Assembly (NCBI GenBank): GCA_963973455.1
Contig: CAXAZF010000003.1
Coordinates: 124,001 to 188,000 of the forward strand
Source: Marixanthomonas sp002364245
GTDB lineage: Bacteria; Bacteroidota; Bacteroidia; Flavobacteriales; Flavobacteriaceae
Direction of reading: 5' to 3'
DNA length: 64,000 bases
Shown here: piece by piece, positions 59,168 to 64,000 of the stretch
How the letters are laid out: each line of letters begins with the position of its first letter
How positions within the stretch are numbered: the first letter of the stretch is position 1
The notes under the pieces: generated by a model
What the model was told of the DNA's origin: nothing
Databases searched by the model: none
Seen by the model: only the letters and a program-made list of their open reading frames with translations
Position numbers and translations under genes: made by a program

Positions 59168-59196
59168 TTGGGTAGTGCAGGAAATGGTTATCTTTG
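59168..59196 (+). promoter_or_regulatory. Promoter of the TerB-DnaJ gene
   Basis: TTG (59168-59170), an 18-bp spacer and TATCTTTG (59189-59196) form a complete promoter. It lies inside the frame that opens at the ATG 59153 and so favours the ATG at 59228. Confidence 0.6.
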
Positions 59197-59227
59197 GTCG
59201 CAATTTTTAAAAGAAATTACACAAAGT

Positions 59228-59968
59228 ATGATTCGTTGGTTTGCAGCTTTTATTGGCTATATGGTGTATCGATTTCCTGGTGCTATCGTAGGGTTTTTTA
59301 TAGGAAGTTTATTAGATAACTATTTAGGAAGTAATAAATCTAAAGGAAGCTTTCAACGTAGCTTTCAGCAACAAGGCGGACGTGTTACCCCAGCCGATTT
59401 TGAACTGAATTTACTCTCTTTGGCTTCTTTGGTTATTAAAGCAGATGGGAATGTAAGTCAACAAGAGTTAGACTATGTACGCCAGTATTTTGTACAAGCC
59501 TACGGAAGAGAAAGAGCAAATGCTACTTTTCGGGTTTTTAATGAAGTGATAAAAAAACGTGAGATTTCTGCAGCAAAAATTTGTAGTATGTTCCGGCAGC
59601 GAATGCGGTACGAATCACGATTACAAGTGCTTCACTTTTTATTTAGTATAGCCAATGCCGACGGACGCGTAAGTGAGCCTGAAGTACGGAAAATAAATGA
59701 GATTTCAGGATATTTGGGTGTTAGTGCGCGTGATTTTGAAAGTATTAAGGCTATGTTCTTTAAAAATCCGGATAGCGCCTATAAAATTTTAGAAATTGAC
59801 CGAACGGCCACCGATGCTGAAATTAAAAAAGCATACCGCACTATGGCTAAAAAGTATCACCCTGATAAACTACAGCATATGGATGAGGCGTATCAAAAAG
59901 GTGCTGAAGAAAAATTCAGGAAAGTGCAAGATGCCTATGAACAGCTTCAGAAAGAACGCGGGTTTTAA
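59228..59968 (+). CDS. TerB-DnaJ domain membrane protein (DjlA-like)
   Basis: I start at the ATG opening MIRWFAAFIGYMVYR (246 residues). An upstream ATG at 59153 would put 25 residues before it, but a complete promoter lies in that stretch. The order is: N-terminal hydrophobic segment (about 3-32), TerB-like helical domain (about 55-165, LVIKADGNVSQQELDYVRQ and NADGRVSEPEVRK), and a C-terminal J domain (about 180-246) with the HPD motif in KKYHPDKLQHM. It probably anchors DnaK at the membrane. Its stop shares TTAA with the convergent thioredoxin gene. Confidence 0.9.
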   Translation: MIRWFAAFIGYMVYRFPGAIVGFFIGSLLDNYLGSNKSKGSFQRSFQQQGGRVTPADFELNLLSLASLVIKADGNVSQQELDYVRQYFVQAYGRERANATFRVFNEVIKKREISAAKICSMFRQRMRYESRLQVLHFLFSIANADGRVSEPEVRKINEISGYLGVSARDFESIKAMFFKNPDSAYKILEIDRTATDAEIKKAYRTMAKKYHPDKLQHMDEAYQKGAEEKFRKVQDAYEQLQKERGF

Positions 59969-60456
59969 GACGATAGATCTGTAATAACTTCCATTAATTT
60001 GTTGGGACTTAAATACTCAAAAAATCGGTTGGTTACTGTAAAATCTTCATCTAGAAAAACGGTTGCGGGCAATGAAAAAGGAATGCCTTTACGAGAAGCG
60101 AATAACTTTGCTATATCGTGAACTGGATTTCGTTTGGTTTTAGCTTCCGTATTATTGAAAACAACACCGTCAAAGGCGAATGATTTAGTTGTTTCAGCAT
60201 TTAACTTTACTAAGTAATAATCTCTATTTAGTTTTTTAATTATTTCAGGTTTTTTAAACGCTGCTTCCTCCATTTTTTTGCAATACACACACCAATCTGC
60301 ATAGAAAAATAACATGACCTTCTTAGGCTTAACCGAAAGAGAGTCATCCAATTGCTCAAATGTAATCCAATTGATGGCTTCCTGTTTTTGAGCTTTAATT
60401 TCTTCAGAAGAAAAAAATAAAACCAATAGCGTTAATAAAAATATTGTCTGCTTCAT
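59965..60456 (-). CDS. Exported thioredoxin-fold protein
   Basis: The chosen start (MKQTIFLLTLLVLFFSS) gives a signal peptide and 163 residues; the frame opens further upstream inside the TonB receptor gene. The active site is WCVYCKKM in FFYADWCVYCKK, and PATVFLDEDF supplies the cis-proline. It fits the periplasmic thioredoxin/DUF255-like family. It directly follows the TonB receptor (1 bp), so it is probably coexpressed and may reduce or fold parts of the receptor or its metal-handling partners. Confidence 0.88.
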   Translation of the reverse strand: MKQTIFLLTLLVLFFSSEEIKAQKQEAINWITFEQLDDSLSVKPKKVMLFFYADWCVYCKKMEEAAFKKPEIIKKLNRDYYLVKLNAETTKSFAFDGVVFNNTEAKTKRNPVHDIAKLFASRKGIPFSLPATVFLDEDFTVTNRFFEYLSPNKLMEVITDLSS

Positions 60457-60457
60457 T

Positions 60458-62809
60458 TTAATGTAGTTTTCCGAAGGTGATACCAATAAAAAAAGTTCGA
60501 GGTGCATTGGGACCATAGATATAATCTGAATCTCTTGTAGGGCCTTTGTCAAAGTCGTCTTGATAGCTGTTAAATATGTTTTTTACTCCGGCCGAGAAGG
60601 TGGTCTGAAAATCTTCAGAAAAATCTATATGGGTGTCAAACTTGATATTCATATCAAGAAAAGGATTTACCTTATTCAATTTTAAAAATCCCGTATTGCT
60701 TATTACACGAGGCACCGTCATCGCCCCAGTGTAATTTCCTGTAAGGTCAAGTCTAAACATTTCAGAAGGAATCCAAGATGCATTGGCGTACCCATACACG
60801 TTTGGGTTTCGTACAAACTCATTAATTATAATATCATTTTCGCCTGCAGTGCCATCACTTTCAAATAAAACTTGTGGTTTTTTGTATTTAGATTCTTGAA
60901 CCGTTCCACCCAATTGAAACTGCCACTTTTTTGAAGGGGAAAGCCCTATTTCAAAATTGGCGCCAAATACTTCAGCACCTGATCCATTTCGTACTTCTTC
61001 TAAAATAGACCCATTAGGCAAAGGGGTTCCTGTGCTTACAATGGTAAAAGGGTCTTTTAAGTCTGTGTAAAAGCCTTCCAGTAAAAAATCGGTTTGTACT
61101 TTATTGAAGTCTTTTGAATAATTTAAGGATGCTGTATATGCGTTTGAATATTCGGTTTTTAAGTTTTCAGAAAGGATAACAAATTGTGGTTCTCCACCCA
61201 CGGATGAAATGTGTAAATTTTCATTAAAAGCTTGCGGGGCTCGAAACCCACGTGCATAACCACCTCTAAACTTTAATTCGTTTGTAAATTGATAGGCTAT
61301 CGTTAACCGTGGGCTCAATGAAGATTGACTGAGGTTTACGTTCCGTTCAATGGTGTTAACTTGGTACGTTCCATCTACGGTAACGTTGTCAAATCTAGCA
61401 CCTAATAACGTGGTAAATTTATCGGTAGGCTTCCATTCGTATTGGCTGTAAAGCCCTATGCTACCAACAGATTGATTGATTAATCGATTATAACCAGCGA
61501 TAACATCTTCGGTTGTGCTATAGTTGTATTCAGCACCCGAAGTTAAAACGTCGTCATTTTTAAATGTTTTGGTATGTTGAATTCCGTTAACAATTGCTAA
61601 ATCTGTAGTATTTCCGAAGGCATTATTAGCTAGAATACTGTCTTGCTTGGTTTTTCCACCACCTAAACCACCGTAATAACTATCGCGTTGCGTATAAGAT
61701 GCTGAGGTGTAGATAGCATATTTATTAGTGTAATCTTTGCTATTTAACTCATATTCCGCACCGCCTGTAAAAGTATCGTGGTCTAATTGTTCGGTAATGT
61801 CGGTAAATTGAGGGGCTAAGTCTAATTTATTTCCGCCTCTTCTATACTCTCTGATTGCAGTTAAATCTACAGTTAACCTGCTTCGATCAGTAGGTTTTAT
61901 AAACGCTTTAGCTCCTACGGTGTTATTGGTAAGCTTTGTAATTTCGGTAAAACCATCATCATTCGCATCATACGCATCGCGGCTTCTGTAATTTCCGAAA
62001 AGGGTGATACCGCTATTTAAATCGTCTGCGACTACCGAGGTATTAAAATTAACCACGCGATCAGGTTGTTCACCATTAATAAGAGAAAGCGAACTCCCAA
62101 TCTCCCAAGTGTTTAAAACCGGGTCTTTGGTAATAACATTTACCGTTCCGGCAATCGCATTGGACCCGAAAAGAGCTGAACCGCCACTTCTAACAATTTC
62201 TACACGCTCAATGGTGTTTGTTGGAATTTGTTCCAGTCCATAAACCCCCAAAAGAGAGGTGAATATAGCTCGACTATTCACTAATATTTGCGTGTAACCA
62301 CCGTCTAATCCATTAAGGCGAACCTGCGTAAACCCACAGTTTTGACAGTTTGTTTCTACGCGTACGCCTGGTGCGTAGTTTAGTCCATCGGCAAGCGATA
62401 AAGACTGGGTCGCTTTTAATAATTTAGAGTTTAAGGTAGATACAATTACTGGGGCCTTTTTTCTGTTTACTCTATTTCGAGTGGCACTCACGACTATTTG
62501 CTCTAAACCTAAAAGGTCTTCTATAAGTGTAAAAGACATTTCATTGATACCTTCTGAAATATGAATCTGTTTAGAAATTGTTTTATATCCAACTGATGAA
62601 ATGGTTATTTGATAAGCACCTTCTTTAAGTTTCATTAAATATGTACCGTCTTCATTGGCGTTTGTTCCTACAGTTTCCAAGCCTTCTAATTGAATTGTTG
62701 CGAACGAAAGCGGTCCGGATTCAGTATTAATTTTCCCTTTTAGTGTTGCTTTTTGAGCTAAAGTACAAGAAGTGATCATTACAAATAGTAAAACCCTCAT
62801 AATTTTCAT
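60458..62809 (-). CDS. TonB-dependent outer-membrane receptor, metal-linked
   Basis: I start at the ATG opening MKIMRVLLFVMITS (783 residues); the TTG further upstream lies in the promoter box. The order is: signal peptide (cleaved near TLAQ), carboxypeptidase-like regulatory domain (about 20-95), plug domain (about 110-220) with a cysteine pair C155-x-x-C158 (NCQNCGFTQVRL), and a beta-barrel to the end. The plug cysteines and the divergent DtxR-type regulator and ZIP transporter point to uptake of a transition metal or its chelate. It is cotranscribed with the thioredoxin-fold gene. Confidence 0.93.
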   Translation of the reverse strand: MKIMRVLLFVMITSCTLAQKATLKGKINTESGPLSFATIQLEGLETVGTNANEDGTYLMKLKEGAYQITISSVGYKTISKQIHISEGINEMSFTLIEDLLGLEQIVVSATRNRVNRKKAPVIVSTLNSKLLKATQSLSLADGLNYAPGVRVETNCQNCGFTQVRLNGLDGGYTQILVNSRAIFTSLLGVYGLEQIPTNTIERVEIVRSGGSALFGSNAIAGTVNVITKDPVLNTWEIGSSLSLINGEQPDRVVNFNTSVVADDLNSGITLFGNYRSRDAYDANDDGFTEITKLTNNTVGAKAFIKPTDRSRLTVDLTAIREYRRGGNKLDLAPQFTDITEQLDHDTFTGGAEYELNSKDYTNKYAIYTSASYTQRDSYYGGLGGGKTKQDSILANNAFGNTTDLAIVNGIQHTKTFKNDDVLTSGAEYNYSTTEDVIAGYNRLINQSVGSIGLYSQYEWKPTDKFTTLLGARFDNVTVDGTYQVNTIERNVNLSQSSLSPRLTIAYQFTNELKFRGGYARGFRAPQAFNENLHISSVGGEPQFVILSENLKTEYSNAYTASLNYSKDFNKVQTDFLLEGFYTDLKDPFTIVSTGTPLPNGSILEEVRNGSGAEVFGANFEIGLSPSKKWQFQLGGTVQESKYKKPQVLFESDGTAGENDIIINEFVRNPNVYGYANASWIPSEMFRLDLTGNYTGAMTVPRVISNTGFLKLNKVNPFLDMNIKFDTHIDFSEDFQTTFSAGVKNIFNSYQDDFDKGPTRDSDYIYGPNAPRTFFIGITFGKLH

Positions 62810-62830
62810 GTATGCTAATTTTAATTTGCG

Positions 62831-62838
62831 CAAAGTTA
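62831..62838 (-). promoter_or_regulatory. Minus-7 box of the TonB receptor gene
   Basis: The minus strand reads TAACTTTG, a perfect TAnnTTTG, 21 nt before the chosen ATG. The operator at 62845-62864 begins 6 bp upstream of it. Confidence 0.6.
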
Positions 62839-62844
62839 AATTAA

Positions 62845-62864
62845 ATTTTAGATAAGACTAAAAT
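62845..62864. promoter_or_regulatory. DtxR/MntR-type operator candidate
   Basis: ATTTTAGATAAGACTAAAAT is a perfect inverted repeat with 7-bp arms and a 6-bp spacer, between the divergent TonB receptor and DtxR-family genes. It covers the minus-33 region of the receptor promoter and touches that of the regulator. Confidence 0.6.
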
Positions 62865-62865
62865 A

Positions 62866-62895
62866 TTGTTTATTAAATTTAAAAATGTATTTTTG
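62866..62895 (+). promoter_or_regulatory. Promoter of the DtxR-family gene, leaderless geometry
   Basis: TTG (62866-62868), a 19-bp spacer and TATTTTTG (62888-62895) match the consensus fully. The box ends 4 nt before the ATG at 62900, so the mRNA should be leaderless. Confidence 0.65.
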
Positions 62896-62899
62896 TTTT

Positions 62900-63559
62900 A
62901 TGAAATACAGTCTTTCAGAAGAAAATTATTTGAAGGCAATTTATCATTTAGAAAAAATTGCTGCTACAGGGGTTGCTACCAACGCTATTGCTGAGCAAAT
63001 GGAGACCAAACCATCTTCAGTAACAGATATGGTAAAAAAACTTTCTGAAAAAGATTTGGTGAATTACATTAAGTACCAAGGCGTTACATTAACGGAAAAA
63101 GGAAGGAAAACAGCCTTGACCATTATTCGGAAACATCGTCTTTGGGAAGTTTTTTTAGTAGATAAATTAAATTTTCACTGGGATCAAGTTCACGAAATTG
63201 CAGAACAATTAGAACATATTCATTCTGAAGAGTTAATTTCTAGGTTAGATAAATTTTTAGGTGAACCCGATTTTGACCCTCACGGAGACCCTATTCCCGA
63301 TAAACATGGAAATATTAAACGTACTGAAAAGAAACTGTTATCAGATTTAGACAAAAACCAAGGAGGTGTTTGTGTTGGAGTGAAAGAATCTAGCGCTGAA
63401 TTCTTACAGTACTTAGATAAGAAAAAAATAACCATCGGTACAAAAATTAAGGTACTGGGGAAAGAGTTTTTTGACGGCTCTATGGTTATTTTGGTTGGAA
63501 AAGACCAATCCTTTATTTCCAAAAAAACAGCTGAAAACCTATACGTACAAACGAATTAA
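62900..63559 (+). CDS. Metal-dependent transcriptional repressor, DtxR/MntR/IdeR family
   Basis: I start at the ATG opening MKYSLSEENYLKAIYHLE (219 residues); an ATG 15 nt upstream lies inside the minus-7 box. The N-terminal winged helix (AIAEQMETKPSSVTDMVKKLSEKDLV) is followed by the dimerisation/metal-binding domain with HRLWEVFLVDKLNFHWDQVHEIAEQLEHI, which holds the usual His and Glu ligands, and a C-terminal SH3-like FeoA domain (about 150-215). It should repress metal uptake when Mn or Fe is sufficient. Likely targets are the divergent TonB receptor and the ZIP gene 3 bp downstream. Confidence 0.93.
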   Translation: MKYSLSEENYLKAIYHLEKIAATGVATNAIAEQMETKPSSVTDMVKKLSEKDLVNYIKYQGVTLTEKGRKTALTIIRKHRLWEVFLVDKLNFHWDQVHEIAEQLEHIHSEELISRLDKFLGEPDFDPHGDPIPDKHGNIKRTEKKLLSDLDKNQGGVCVGVKESSAEFLQYLDKKKITIGTKIKVLGKEFFDGSMVILVGKDQSFISKKTAENLYVQTN

Positions 63560-63562
63560 TAT

Positions 63563-64000
63563 ATGGAACAAATAATAGACTATTTTGAATCAATAGACCC
63601 CATTTTAGCGGCTTTATACGCTACTTTGTTTACCTGGGGCTTAACAGCATTAGGAGCTTCTTTGGTGTTCTTTTTTAAAAACATGAACCGTGTAGCGTTA
63701 GACGGTATGCTTGGTTTTACAGGTGGCGTTATGGTAGCGGCAAGTTTTTGGAGTTTATTGGCGCCCGGCATTGAAATGAGCCCTGGCGAAGGATTTGTAA
63801 AGGTAATTCCCGCGGCTGTAGGATTTTTATTAGGAGCTCTATTTTTGTTTGGGCTGGATAAGGTTTTACCTCACTTACACATAAATTTTAAAGAGTCTGA
63901 AAAAGAAGGAATTAAAACGCCTTGGCATAAAACAACGTTGTTGACTTTGGCCATAACCCTACACAATATCCCAGAAGGATTGGCTGTGGGGGTGTTATTT
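63563..64000 (+). CDS. ZIP family metal transporter, 3' end cut by the window
   Basis: 146 codons are visible. The N-terminal half shows transmembrane segments (ALYATLFTWGLTALGASLVFFF, MLGFTGGVMVAASFWSLLAPGIE) and, near the right edge, the ZIP signature in LHNIPEGLAVGV, whose His, Asn and Glu bind the transported metal. It resembles ZupT/GufA-type transporters for Zn, Fe or Mn. It follows the DtxR-type gene by 3 bp and is surely cotranscribed, which makes the metal cassette complete: outer-membrane receptor, regulator and inner-membrane permease. Confidence 0.92.
   Translation, partial: MEQIIDYFESIDPILAALYATLFTWGLTALGASLVFFFKNMNRVALDGMLGFTGGVMVAASFWSLLAPGIEMSPGEGFVKVIPAAVGFLLGALFLFGLDKVLPHLHINFKESEKEGIKTPWHKTTLLTLAITLHNIPEGLAVGVLF

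Noticed and set aside
1..64000. tRNA, rRNA, CRISPR arrays, insertion sequences, prophage, replication origin
   Set aside because: I looked for tRNA T-loop motifs, regularly spaced repeats, transposase or integrase motifs and long terminal inverted repeats by eye and found none; tRNAscan-SE and an IS search would settle this.

Overview
The window is a chromosomal segment of a Bacteroidota bacterium, almost certainly a member of the Flavobacteriaceae. The grounds are AT-rich DNA, many promoters of the flavobacterial type (minus-7 box TAnnTTTG), the gliding lipoprotein GldH, a secreted M4 protease with a type IX secretion sorting domain, a TonB-dependent receptor, a RicT-like PSP1 protein beside gldH, and an ECF sigma factor paired with a membrane/outer-membrane protein. 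No tRNA, rRNA, insertion sequence, prophage or CRISPR array was seen. The genes look intact and codon use looks even.

Layout. 1-5.8 kb: lipoprotein (cut at the left edge), O-antigen-type flippase, hemB, small envelope proteins, a CNNM/CBS transporter-like protein and an alkyltransferase. 5.8-11.7 kb: serine hydrolase, DEDDy exonuclease, then on the minus strand hemJ, a MATE transporter, hemH and an AraC regulator. 11.9-18.5 kb: heme operon hemA-hemC-hemD-hemE, three accessory genes (DUF6973-like, EI24, GNAT), then hemF. 18.7-23.6 kb: dut, sugar-phosphate nucleotidyltransferase, TPR protein, DUF4292 lipoprotein and an EnvC-like factor. 23.6-28.1 kb (minus): sulfur module with two half-size YeeE/YedE transporters, an MBL-rhodanese enzyme, a TPMT-like methyltransferase, a TauE/SafE exporter and a cysteine-containing Crp/Fnr regulator. 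28.2-41.4 kb: housekeeping and envelope genes (thioesterase, HU-SPOR protein, dprA, trpS, acyltransferase, barrel protein/ECF sigma pair, recA, trhO, ricT, gldH, pbp1A). 41.5-43.3 kb: scoAB and an intergenic region rich in RNA-like structure. 43.3-54 kb: dual-ATPase ABC protein, M4 protease, histidine kinase, crotonase, radical SAM protein, TPR-AraC regulator. 54-64 kb: S9 peptidase, HD hydrolase, PlsC, bacilliredoxin, TerB-DnaJ protein, thioredoxin, and a metal cassette (TonB receptor, DtxR-type regulator, ZIP transporter cut at the right edge).

How it works together. hemA, C, D, E, F, B, H and J cover nearly all of the route from glutamyl-tRNA to protoheme; hemL and a classical hemG/hemY are not in the window. 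The sulfur genes form two minus-strand units. Each unit has a 5-4-5 inverted repeat of the GTAAC type centred exactly 33 bp upstream of the centre of its minus-7 box. That is the class II activator position for a Crp/Fnr protein, and the regulator is encoded next door. The TonB receptor and DtxR-type gene are divergent around a perfect 7-6-7 operator.

The least explained stretch is 43060-43288. It carries a 29-residue ORF, five successive potential hairpins, a 16-bp palindrome, an internal promoter and a strong terminator, and is the best candidate here for an undescribed structured or small RNA. A second recurring feature is that several minus-7 boxes lie only 4-5 nt upstream of the start codon, which predicts leaderless mRNAs.
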